From: a virus
IMG/VR virus record: IMGVR_UViG_3300009082_000025
Location: 1-49,752 of that record
Strand: one strand, 5' to 3'
Length of the DNA: 49,752 nt
Part shown: piece by piece, positions 1-5,584 of the stretch
Position numbering within the stretch: the first letter of the stretch is position 1
How the letters are laid out: each line of letters opens with the position of its first letter
Program-made: the position numbers and the translations under genes
The notes under the pieces: generated by a model
Told to the model about the DNA's origin: nothing
The model's database searches: none
Seen by the model: the letters and a program-made list of their open reading frames with translations, nothing else

Positions 1-1
1 G

Positions 2-55
2 ACGCTCTGGAACTCCGACTTGAACGGACACTGCCACACGGAGTGCGAGAGATGA
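2..55 (+). CDS. 3' end of an upstream gene (partial)
   Basis: Frame 2 is open from the window edge and ends at a TGA at 53-55, giving a C-terminal tail ending HTECER. The stop overlaps the ATG of the next gene in an ATGA arrangement, the commonest junction in this window, which is why I read it as the end of a real gene. Too little is present to assign a function. Frame 1 is also open here, so the alternative is that the next gene simply starts further upstream. Confidence 0.5.
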   Translation, partial: TLWNSDLNGHCHTECER

Positions 56-339
56 CTGCAGCTGGGGTGTTTGCTGTCGCGCTACTCATATTTGTTTCCA
101 TAGCAGGCTGCGTCATCGGGCTTGTCGTCCTGATGACCATCGCGGAGGGGCGGCTTGTATGGAAGCCCCGCAGGGCTCGTACTTGCGGTGTCTGCCGGTT
201 CTGCTACATCGAGCACGATTCCAGCGCAACTGGTACATGTGTCCGGCACGCCTACCAGATCCATGAGGAAGGGCGTTGTGCAGCTCCCATCGTTTGTTTA
301 TCGTGGACTGGGTGTGGAGAAAGCGAATGCCAGCGTTGA
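52..339 (+). CDS. small membrane-anchored Cys-rich protein
   Basis: 95 residues, unrecognised. Residues about 4-30 form one hydrophobic membrane segment, followed by a basic stretch (KPRRAR) and a cysteine-rich tail with TCGVCRFC and further single cysteines, which could bind a metal on the cytoplasmic side. I chose ATG 52 rather than GTG 43 because a GGAG sits at 40-43 and because the ATG overlaps the preceding stop. It overlaps the next gene by 13 bp. It belongs to a run of small genes with no recognisable relatives; such runs in phages often encode host-directed proteins, but nothing here proves that. Confidence 0.6.
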   Translation: MTAAGVFAVALLIFVSIAGCVIGLVVLMTIAEGRLVWKPRRARTCGVCRFCYIEHDSSATGTCVRHAYQIHEEGRCAAPIVCLSWTGCGESECQR

Positions 340-527
340 AGTGTTGTGAGGAGTGCGGCCGACCGTTCGAGTTTGAGGAACTGAAGTGGTTCCCGCCCCC
401 GGATAAGTGTTCCATTTGCGGACTTCGGGAAGCGGAAGCCGCACACGTTCTGAAGGCGGTTCGTGAAGGGCTCCCGGCTTCGGAGTGGAAGCCGTACCTG
501 TTGGAGCCGAAGGGAGGAAGACGATGA
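327..527 (+). CDS. zinc-ribbon miniprotein
   Basis: 66 residues. CEEC near residue 8 and CSIC near residue 29 form two CxxC knuckles about 20 residues apart, the spacing of a small zinc ribbon. The C-terminal half is helical and charged. The start at ATG 327 is set by GGAGA at 316-320; an upstream TTG start in the same frame would overlap the previous gene more deeply and has no clear ribosome site. Its end overlaps the next ATG (ATGA). The fold is inferred from cysteine spacing only, and no specific function can be given. Confidence 0.6.
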   Translation: MPALKCCEECGRPFEFEELKWFPPPDKCSICGLREAEAAHVLKAVREGLPASEWKPYLLEPKGGRR

Positions 528-889
528 CGACCCCGAAGAAGCCCCGTACAGCCCCGGCCCGCGTACTGTCCGACAACATCGACGGATGGATCAAGGCGCA
601 TCGGGCACTCCAGAGGCGGTCGCGCAACAGCGACATCCTCTGGACGAAGGCGAACCCGCCGGATGCGGAGGCGACGGCCACGTTTACCGATCCGATGAAC
701 GAGTACACGGTCACTCAGACCTTCGGCGTCTGGAAGCGGCCGGATGGGGCGGGCGTGTACTTCGCTCGCCAGACGCACGATCCCGACGTTCCCTACACTC
801 CGGCTTCGCTCCAGTTCATTCCCAGTGAGTTGGTTGCGGGTTTCGTGAAGGTCCTGAACGGCCCGTCGCTGACGATGGGGAAACGATGA
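524..889 (+). CDS. hypothetical protein
   Basis: 121 residues, not recognised. The start at ATG 524 follows a strong GGGAGGAAG and overlaps the preceding TGA; an in-frame extension to 485 is possible but lacks such a site. The protein is soluble-looking, with a basic N terminus (TPKKPRTAPAR) and an alternating beta-like middle around residues 55-90 (TVTQTFGVWKRPDGAGVYFA). It is translationally coupled to both neighbours by ATGA overlaps, so it is made as part of the small-gene operon. Confidence 0.6.
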   Translation: MTTPKKPRTAPARVLSDNIDGWIKAHRALQRRSRNSDILWTKANPPDAEATATFTDPMNEYTVTQTFGVWKRPDGAGVYFARQTHDPDVPYTPASLQFIPSELVAGFVKVLNGPSLTMGKR

Positions 890-1146
890 GGGGGTTCAAG
901 GAGATCACGCCGGAGCGACGGCGCGAGATTCGCGCAATCTGGTCGGGTGTGCTGTTGGCAGTCGCGCCGAAGTCTTTGTTCCAGGACTGGAAGGGGCGCG
1001 AGGGGTACGCAGAGTGGGCCCTCAACCACTGGACTGACTCCAAGTGGTCCGTTCCGCTCGCCTTTGCTGCCATCGTCTTCGCGTTGTATCTCCTGGGGAA
1101 GAACGCCATCGAGCGGCAGCGCGAGGGGAAGGGGAAGGGCTGGTGA
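886..1146 (+). CDS. small membrane protein
   Basis: 86 residues. The N-terminal half is charged and helical (ITPERRREIR) and a single membrane segment lies at about residues 55-70 (VPLAFAAIVFALYLLG), followed by a very basic tail (IERQREGKGKGW). By the positive-inside rule the C terminus would stay in the cytoplasm. It starts by ATGA overlap with the gene before and ends by GTGA overlap with the gene after. No homolog is recognised and no function is proposed. Confidence 0.55.
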   Translation: MRGFKEITPERRREIRAIWSGVLLAVAPKSLFQDWKGREGYAEWALNHWTDSKWSVPLAFAAIVFALYLLGKNAIERQREGKGKGW

Positions 1147-1292
1147 AGTACGCCAGTGTTACGGTCCACGCGAAGTCAGCCACCGATTGGTACGTGGTCG
1201 TCACGAAGAAGAACGGGAAGGTGAGGCGGTACGGTCCACTCCCGCCCAGGGAAGCGGTGTACTGGTTCGACCGGCTGAAGAAACGCAAGTGA
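1143..1292 (+). CDS. hypothetical 49-residue protein
   Basis: A short basic protein starting at GTG 1143 in a GTGA overlap, with a purine-rich AGGGGAAGGGGAAGGG just upstream that could serve as ribosome site. The sequence has a strand-turn-strand look (VTVHAKSATDWYVVVTKKNGK) and ends KKRK. The tight coupling and high lysine/arginine content fit a real small nucleic-acid-binding or structural protein, but this is inference. The in-frame region upstream of the GTG overlaps the previous gene and is probably not translated. Confidence 0.5.
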   Translation: MKYASVTVHAKSATDWYVVVTKKNGKVRRYGPLPPREAVYWFDRLKKRK

Positions 1293-1319
1293 TGCTCTGT
1301 CCGAAGCTGGTGGGAACCG

Positions 1320-1327
1320 GCTAGACT
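1320..1327 (+). promoter_or_regulatory. candidate -10 box GCTAGACT
   Basis: Lies in the 52-bp gap before GTG 1345. The TAGACT core matches the TAGRMT pattern shared by ten such sites. No TTGACA-like -35 element is visible at 16-18 bp. Confidence 0.35.
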
Positions 1328-1344
1328 TCGGATGGAGGACGACG

Positions 1345-1641
1345 GTGGAAACGGAAGAACAGGACGAAGGGTGGAAGGCGCTCACGCAGACGATTCGCGG
1401 CGACATCGCCCGACACGGTGCTGTTGTCGGCGTCTGTCCCTACGTGGGGATGATCAACGGGAAGCGCGGGACCGGCGCGTTGATCGTGTACCGCGACGAT
1501 TACAAGGCACTTGTCCCGGCCGAAACGGGAGCGGATGCGACCGACCTCGTTGCTGTGCTGGCTGCGGCGTTCGTGAAGGACGAAGAAGCAGGGAAGAAGG
1601 GGAAGAAGGAAACGAAGGGAGGGGAGGGAACAGACGGATGA
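1345..1641 (+). CDS. hypothetical protein
   Basis: 98 residues, starting at GTG 1345 behind GGAGG at 1334-1338. The body alternates small hydrophobics and glycines (VVGVCPYVGMINGKRGTG) and the C terminus is a low-complexity Lys/Gly/Glu tail (KKGKKETKGGEG). It is the first gene after a 52-bp gap holding a candidate -10 box, so it may open a transcription unit together with the 63-residue gene that follows by ATGA overlap. Not recognised. Confidence 0.55.
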   Translation: METEEQDEGWKALTQTIRGDIARHGAVVGVCPYVGMINGKRGTGALIVYRDDYKALVPAETGADATDLVAVLAAAFVKDEEAGKKGKKETKGGEGTDG

Positions 1642-1829
1642 AACGAATCTTCAGCTTCGGACTGCGCTTTTTCTGTCTACTGATTCGTGTTGCGTCCATC
1701 TACTTGGAGCTGATCTCTGCTCTCGCGGAGTTTGTGAAGCACGGGAACCCCATCACCGTAGGAATCTTCAAGTCGGCTTGGGTACTTCGACGTTACGCCG
1801 ATCAGCTCTATCCCATCGAACACAGCTAG
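1638..1829 (+). CDS. small hydrophobic protein
   Basis: 63 residues beginning MKRIFSFGLRFF at ATG 1638, which overlaps the previous stop (ATGA). Residues 4-30 are hydrophobic and could be one membrane helix, although two arginines interrupt it and an amphipathic helix is also possible. GGGAGGGG lies a few bases upstream as ribosome site. The reading frame is open further upstream, but that would run through the preceding gene. Unknown function; last gene before a hairpin-containing gap. Confidence 0.5.
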   Translation: MKRIFSFGLRFFCLLIRVASIYLELISALAEFVKHGNPITVGIFKSAWVLRRYADQLYPIEHS

Positions 1830-1832
1830 ACT
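1825..1832 (+). promoter_or_regulatory. candidate -10 box GCTAGACT
   Basis: Overlaps the stop of the preceding gene. It is identical in all eight bases to the site at 1320-1327 and precedes a 117-bp leader that carries a hairpin. Confidence 0.35.
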
Positions 1833-1883
1833 ACCAGCGGGATGATGGGAGTTTGCGAAAGTTGGCCCGATACAGCAGTTCAG

Positions 1884-1908
1884 GTGCGGGAGGTAAGGGT
1901 TCCCGCAC
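1884..1908 (+). terminator. intergenic hairpin, 8-bp perfect stem
   Basis: GTGCGGGA (1884-1891) pairs exactly with TCCCGCAC (1901-1908) around a 9-nt loop, followed by TTCATTT. It could be an intrinsic terminator or an attenuator in the leader of the gene at 1947. The T-tract is short, so a terminator role is uncertain. Confidence 0.45.
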
Positions 1909-1946
1909 TTCATTTACACCCGGTTTTGCTGGGTGAGGAGGCGAAC

Positions 1947-2126
1947 GTGGCGAAGAAGGGACGTTGGGCTTGGGCCGGAGGCGACAGTGAGACGGATCGT
2001 TACCGCTGTATGCGGTGTGGAGCGACGGCGAACACTCCGAAGGGGGAAAAGCCTCCTAAGTGTCGGTGTAATCGCACCCCTCGTGGGGTGCTTCTGGTCC
2101 AGAACCGCGTAACAACCACACACTAG
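1947..2126 (+). CDS. zinc-ribbon miniprotein
   Basis: 59 residues from GTG 1947, which follows GAGGAGG closely. The frame is open back to an ATG at 1842, but that extension would run through the 1884-1908 hairpin, lacks a good ribosome site and has protein-unlike composition, so I reject it. CMRCG and a later CRC (after PPK) supply four cysteines in a ribbon arrangement. The rest is basic. It probably binds zinc and possibly nucleic acid; this is a fold-level inference only. Confidence 0.55.
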   Translation: MAKKGRWAWAGGDSETDRYRCMRCGATANTPKGEKPPKCRCNRTPRGVLLVQNRVTTTH

Positions 2127-2129
2127 GCT
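2122..2129 (+). promoter_or_regulatory. candidate -10 box ACTAGGCT
   Basis: Straddles the stop of the zinc-ribbon gene, 17 bp before ATG 2147. A member of the TAGRMT set; no -35 is visible. Confidence 0.35.
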
Positions 2130-2146
2130 ACGGAAATGAGGGAACG

Positions 2147-2314
2147 ATGCGTGTCAGTCGGAACGGAGCTGGGAAGGTGAAGGTGGAAATGTTCCGCGCC
2201 GTCGTCGTTAGCCTCCCAACGACTTACGGATACAGTCGTGGGCATCTTTCGTCGCCTTCCTGTTCCCGACTTTCCCAGCTCCGCTCTGCCTGGCAGATGA
2301 ATCACTCGCTGTGA
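2147..2314 (+). CDS. possible 55-residue protein, or leader RNA
   Basis: An open frame from ATG 2147 (GAGGGAA upstream) to TGA 2312, whose stop overlaps the GTG of the lipoprotein gene (GTGA). The overlap favours a coding role. The protein is basic and Ser-rich with no recognisable motif. The same DNA carries a perfect 12-bp inverted repeat (2164-2175 with 2272-2283) that would close nearly the whole segment into a stem, so it could instead be a structured leader RNA, or both. Confidence 0.35.
   Translation: MRVSRNGAGKVKVEMFRAVVVSLPTTYGYSRGHLSSPSCSRLSQLRSAWQMNHSL
2164..2283 (+). ncRNA. possible structured RNA closed by a 12-bp inverted repeat
   Basis: CGGAGCTGGGAA at 2164-2175 is the exact reverse complement of TTCCCAGCTCCG at 2272-2283. 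Inside, ACGACT and AGTCGT around TACGGATAC form a second hairpin, extended by a CCC/GGG pairing across an A bulge. This could be a regulatory leader of the following lipoprotein gene or a small RNA. It matches no RNA family I recognise. Confidence 0.3.
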
Positions 2315-2658
2315 GCTTCAAGATGCGTTGGATCGCTCTGTTGATTCTTGTCGGTTGTTCACGGCCAGACACGAAAACTTGGCTCGAATCGAACGGCTAC
2401 ACCGTCCTGAAACAAGAGAACATCTCGCAGCCCACGATAGGCCCAAATCCGTGCCGCTTGGGGTACGAAGCGGAGATGGCGGATGCCATTCGTCTGCCAG
2501 TCCCGGAGGAACACTGTGGGAACGGTGTACGGGTTCGTGCACTCGTCTGTTGTAAATGGGACCGTTGTTATCTGATCGAGCAAGAACGGACTTGCTACCG
2601 CCCATCTCCCGGCGAATCCTCATTGCTACCGGGGCCGGGGTTGGGCGACCCTCGCTAG
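2311..2658 (+). CDS. predicted small lipoprotein
   Basis: 115 residues. The N terminus MSFKMRWIALLILVGC has a short hydrophobic stretch ending in LVGC, a good lipobox, so the mature protein would begin at that cysteine and be lipid-anchored outside the inner membrane. Six or more further cysteines (including CCKWDRC) suggest disulfides in an extracytoplasmic setting. GTG 2311 overlaps the upstream stop; ATG 2323 in the same frame gives an unusually short signal. Phage lipoproteins commonly act in superinfection exclusion or as outer-membrane spanins. The position far from the lysis genes favours exclusion, but that is a guess. Confidence 0.6.
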   Translation: MSFKMRWIALLILVGCSRPDTKTWLESNGYTVLKQENISQPTIGPNPCRLGYEAEMADAIRLPVPEEHCGNGVRVRALVCCKWDRCYLIEQERTCYRPSPGESSLLPGPGLGDPR

Positions 2659-2661
2659 GCT
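2654..2661 (+). promoter_or_regulatory. candidate -10 box GCTAGGCT
   Basis: Overlaps the end of the lipoprotein gene, 43 bp before ATG 2705. Shares GGCTACG-type flanking bases with the 2122 site. Confidence 0.35.
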
Positions 2662-2704
2662 ACGCTTGAACGCCCTCTGCGATGAGGGAGATGGGAGGAA
2701 GACG

Positions 2705-3265
2705 ATGGGAACCACGGAGCAGGAAGGGACCACCGAACCACAGCCCGCAACGAGCGAGGCATTCACGTTGGAGGTACAGGAGCCGAACCCCCCGGAGGGG
2801 GTGACGCAGCCGCCACCGACGCCGCTGACGGACGCTGAACTGATCGAGTGTCTGGAGTCGCTGGGGGAGTCGTTGGGTGATCTGAAGGAACACCTGGCGA
2901 CGGCCGACAAGGAGCTGAAGAAGTCCTTGGCGAAGTGGGAGGGGGAGTGCCGGGGCCGCTTCGACCTCGAACGCGGTGAGTGGGAGCGGCGGCTCAAGAA
3001 GCTGTACGACGAGCACGAGGCTTTGTCCCAGAAGGTCAGGGGCTGGCTGAACACCGCCGGGACGGAGATCACCGCCGCCAAGAGTCGCCAGGAGGCGACC
3101 AAGGACAAGGTCAATGCGCTGCTCGTGATCAACAAGGCCTACGGTGAGCGTCTGGACGTTCTGGAGCGCAAGATGGAAGTGCTGTCGAAGCCGAAGCTGA
3201 ACGGTGACCGGCGTGACGACCGGCCGCAGGGTCGCCCGGCGAACGGCGACCGCAGGAGGGCGTGA
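2705..3265 (+). CDS. coiled-coil protein
   Basis: 186 residues. ATG 2705 follows GGGAGGAAG; an in-frame start at 2666 has no ribosome site. The first 45 residues are Glu/Pro/Thr-rich and probably disordered, residues about 50-165 are almost uninterrupted charged helix with heptad-like leucines (SLGESLGDLKEHL, RLDVLERKMEVL), and the tail is Arg/Gly/Asp-rich (NGDRRDDRPQGRP). This suits a fibrous or scaffold-type oligomer. Its stop overlaps the start of the hydrolase gene. Family not recognised. Confidence 0.65.
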   Translation: MGTTEQEGTTEPQPATSEAFTLEVQEPNPPEGVTQPPPTPLTDAELIECLESLGESLGDLKEHLATADKELKKSLAKWEGECRGRFDLERGEWERRLKKLYDEHEALSQKVRGWLNTAGTEITAAKSRQEATKDKVNALLVINKAYGERLDVLERKMEVLSKPKLNGDRRDDRPQGRPANGDRRRA

Positions 3266-3906
3266 TGCCGAACGGAATCGTGGTCTACGGTGGGAAGGAA
3301 CTGACGACATTCGAGAATGCCGACATCGAGTGGTCGGCCCGGATGTTGTATGGCGAGGCGGGCGGCGACTGTGACGTGGACCGCGAGGGGTTGGCGGTCA
3401 TGTGGACGATGATCAACCGCTTCGCCATGCTGTACCCTCGTTTCAGGTCTTTCACCGCAATGATTCGCGGGTACAGCCAACCCATCAACCCGGACTGGAT
3501 GAACGGCGGGAAGCGCGACCCGAATCCGAAAGTGAAGGACGAACGGGAGCTGCGCCGCGAAGCCATCATCCTCATGGGAATCAACAAGTTCCCGGAAGGG
3601 CTGTTGGGGCTCGTGAAGTCCCTTCTTCGTCCGTCCCCGTCCACTGTTGTTGCGCCACCGGACGACATGGTGGGGTTGGTTCACTTCTACTCCCCGTGTT
3701 TCTACTACGCCAAGAAGCTGAAGAAGCGCCAGCGGAACTTGACTTCCCAGGAAGTCGGGTTCGCCTGCCGCACCCACTTTGGCTCCAGCGCGGAACGGCT
3801 CGTCTGGAAGCAGCCCAACGGCGTGAATCCCCAGGGGAATGCCTTCTACGCTGTGAAGGCAACGTCCAGCTGGAAGGCCGACAAGGTCATGGTCATCTCG
3901 GGGTGA
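3265..3906 (+). CDS. SleB-like cell wall hydrolase, possible endolysin
   Basis: 213 residues. The segment RMLYGEA followed by DREGLAVMWTMINRF matches the signature of the Hydrolase_2/SleB family (peptidoglycan-cleaving enzymes of the lysozyme superfamily), with E31 in YGEA as the likely catalytic acid and E41 in DREG as the second conserved glutamate. The C-terminal half (HFYSPCFYY, a later GNAFYA) is typical of the family. There is no signal peptide, so export would need a holin, or the enzyme acts from within the virion. ATG 3265 has AGGAGGG upstream; GTG 3262 is an alternative. It lies far from the lysis cassette at 43-45 kb. Confidence 0.65.
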   Translation: MPNGIVVYGGKELTTFENADIEWSARMLYGEAGGDCDVDREGLAVMWTMINRFAMLYPRFRSFTAMIRGYSQPINPDWMNGGKRDPNPKVKDERELRREAIILMGINKFPEGLLGLVKSLLRPSPSTVVAPPDDMVGLVHFYSPCFYYAKKLKKRQRNLTSQEVGFACRTHFGSSAERLVWKQPNGVNPQGNAFYAVKATSSWKADKVMVISG

Positions 3907-3910
3907 CTCT

Positions 3911-4639
3911 GTGAAACCTCCACCCGCGAAGTCGAAACTTCCTGCTTCCAAGTTTTTGGTAGCGGCGATCCGCGCCCAACTCGCGGCCGGAACCGCTGCT
4001 ACCAGGATCATGGAGGACATGGAACTGTCCGAAGCCGAATACCACCAGCTGCTGGAACAGATGTACACCGAAGACCGGGTGGAACGGCTCGACAAGTCGC
4101 CGGAAAAGGTGTACCTGGACTACTGTCTGCGACAAGAAGGGGTCATCCGGGACCTCGACAAGCTGATCAAGAAGTGGACGAACGGGAACCAGCCCCAGGC
4201 AGTCGTTGGTGCGGCGCGGGCGAAGTCCGAAGCCATCGACCGAATCCTTCAGACCGGACAGCAGATGGGGCTGATACAGAAAGCACCGGAGCGCCACCAG
4301 ATTATCGCGGGCATTGCCGTCGCAGACATGACTGACGCCGACCTGCGTTCCAAGATTTCAGAGCAGTTGGAAGCGGTCAATGCGGTAATGTCCCGCTATG
4401 GTGAACGCGACATGCTGGAAGTGAAGCCGATGACGGCGCTCCCGGAGCCGGTGCGAGCTGTTGTTTCCAAGACGGCTTCGACAGAGCGGACCCGCTCAAT
4501 CAATCCAAAGACAACGGGCGGGCTCGCCAAAGCGAAGGGAGCGCACGCCGGAGCGACCCGTCATGTAGTTGTACGAAAGAAGCCAGCCACTCCACCGCCC
4601 GACGTTTCTTCACTATCTTCAGTCAGCGAACCAGACTAG
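3911..4639 (+). CDS. terS: probable terminase small subunit
   Basis: 242 residues from GTG 3911. Residues about 15-60 form a helix-turn-helix-like bundle (AAGTAATRIMEDMELSEAEY), followed by a long charged helix (residues 60-95) and a basic, Pro/Ser-rich tail. That order (DNA-binding N terminus, oligomerising helix, variable tail) is usual for small terminases, which recognise the packaging site and recruit the large subunit. Position supports this: it is the last sizeable gene before the large terminase, with two small probable virion genes between. I see no residue-level signature, so the call rests on context and architecture. Confidence 0.5.
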   Translation: MKPPPAKSKLPASKFLVAAIRAQLAAGTAATRIMEDMELSEAEYHQLLEQMYTEDRVERLDKSPEKVYLDYCLRQEGVIRDLDKLIKKWTNGNQPQAVVGAARAKSEAIDRILQTGQQMGLIQKAPERHQIIAGIAVADMTDADLRSKISEQLEAVNAVMSRYGERDMLEVKPMTALPEPVRAVVSKTASTERTRSINPKTTGGLAKAKGAHAGATRHVVVRKKPATPPPDVSSLSSVSEPD

Positions 4640-4642
4640 AAT
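4635..4642 (+). promoter_or_regulatory. candidate -10 box ACTAGAAT
   Basis: Spans the stop of the small terminase gene. TAGAAT is five of six to the bacterial -10 consensus. A transcript from here would carry the hairpin-rich leader before ATG 4808. Confidence 0.4.
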
Positions 4643-4651
4643 CGTTCCATC

Positions 4652-4791
4652 GGGGAGCAGCCCTGGCTGCCCCCAGACGGTGCGACCAGCGGCAGGAGCC
4701 GCAGGGACCGCGAGGTTGAGGGCGGTAGCAGCGACCGGACGGAACCGTCAAGCGCATCGTTCGCAACTCCAGGGACGCCCCAGAGTGGGCG
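4652..4791 (+). other. hairpin cluster between small terminase and next gene
   Basis: Four short stem-loops in 140 bp: GGGG-A-GCAG with CTGCCCCC (4652-4674), GCGGC/GCCGC (4689-4702), GACGG/CCGTC (4738-4749) and CGCCC/GGGCG (4776-4791). None is followed by a T-tract. Possible roles are a structured 5' leader for a highly expressed virion gene, a termination region, or part of a packaging site, since pac sites often lie in or beside the small terminase gene. The role cannot be decided from sequence. Confidence 0.4.
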
Positions 4792-4807
4792 GGAAAGGGA
4801 ATGGATC

Positions 4808-5107
4808 ATGGCGAGCGGTTGGAAGATCATGCACGGGGCGTTCTACGGCACCACCGGCGTTGCGGTGGACGTGGAGAAGGTCGGGTTTCGTCCCAGTCGC
4901 GTCAAGCTGACCAACGTGTCCAGCGGCGACGAGATGGAGTGGCAGGAGGGCATGGCGGACGGCAGCGGCTTCAAGCGGGTCGCGGCCGGCACCGGGGCGC
5001 TCGTGGCGTCCAACGCCATCACGCCCCTCGCCAACGGGTTCCGGCTGGGGACGGACGGCGACATGAACGTCACCGGCGAGCTGGTCCGCTACGAGTGCTT
5101 CGAGTAG
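4808..5107 (+). CDS. probable small virion protein
   Basis: 99 residues, starting at ATG 4808 behind AAGGGA. It is beta-rich and Gly-rich with no basic patch or membrane segment, ends ELVRYECFE, and is flanked on both sides by strong intergenic hairpins, a pattern seen around genes expressed at high level. Phrases such as VKLTNVSSGDEMEWQEGM resemble small decoration or fibre-associated proteins. It sits between the terminase subunit genes. I infer a structural role, but no family is recognised. Confidence 0.45.
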   Translation: MASGWKIMHGAFYGTTGVAVDVEKVGFRPSRVKLTNVSSGDEMEWQEGMADGSGFKRVAAGTGALVASNAITPLANGFRLGTDGDMNVTGELVRYECFE

Positions 5108-5143
5108 CCCAGGCCTGACGGCTCAGGGCCAACGCATCAGACG

Positions 5144-5176
5144 GTCGCCCGGCTCCCCCGCCCGGAGCCGGGCGAC
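5144..5176 (+). terminator. strong intergenic hairpin, 13-bp perfect stem
   Basis: GTCGCCCGGCTCC (5144-5156) pairs exactly with GGAGCCGGGCGAC (5164-5176) around CCCGCCC. It is the strongest stem in the window. No T-tract follows, so it may act as an mRNA 3' stabiliser or attenuator rather than a complete intrinsic terminator, helping set a high level for the upstream small virion gene. Confidence 0.6.
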
Positions 5177-5199
5177 AGTCGAAGGAAGGAAGCAGAGAC

Positions 5200-5574
5200 A
5201 TGTCAGGAACAGGCCAAATCGGAACGTCCCCGGACTTCCGACTCCACCGTGACGCCGTCACAACGGTGGACGCGCTCCCAGTCACCGACAAGAACATGGG
5301 GGTGAACGGGAGCGGCTACGATGAGGGTCTGGCGAACCTGAAGGTGGGGGCCGGAGGGGGCGTGACTTTCGAGGTTCTGTACTGGTCGGACTTGGCGGGC
5401 GCGTTCATCAGCGAATCCAGCCCGATCACGTTCGCGGTTGGAGCCTCCAGCGCGATGGCCGTCCAGTTCCCGATCAAGGGTCGCCGGTTCTTCATCTCCG
5501 TGAATATCAACGCTGCCGGAGCCCCGGCCAGCGCCGAAGTCGCGGGCTTCTGGCTCGACCCGCGCAACGACTGA
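5200..5574 (+). CDS. probable small virion protein
   Basis: 124 residues from ATG 5200 with AAGGAAGGAAG upstream. Predicted all-beta: alternating hydrophobic strands such as VTFEVLYWSDLAGAF and RRFFISVNINAAGA, ending in a Trp-containing strand (EVAGFWLDPRND). No charged helices or enzymatic motifs are present. Together with the preceding 99-residue gene it forms a small two-gene block between the terminase genes. It most likely encodes a decoration or fibre-type beta-sandwich; this is inference from composition and place. Confidence 0.45.
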   Translation: MSGTGQIGTSPDFRLHRDAVTTVDALPVTDKNMGVNGSGYDEGLANLKVGAGGGVTFEVLYWSDLAGAFISESSPITFAVGASSAMAVQFPIKGRRFFISVNINAAGAPASAEVAGFWLDPRND

Positions 5575-5584
5575 CCGTGAAGCG

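Noticed and set aside
1842-1946. N-terminal extension of the 1947 zinc-ribbon gene to ATG 1842
   Set aside because: It would translate a perfect hairpin, lacks a ribosome site, and a strong GAGGAGG sits just before GTG 1947.
1829-1946. Possible tRNA in the gap with a stem GTGCGGGA/TCCCGCAC
   Set aside because: There is no T-loop GTTCRA pattern, no anticodon arm and no acceptor pairing; only a single hairpin is supported.
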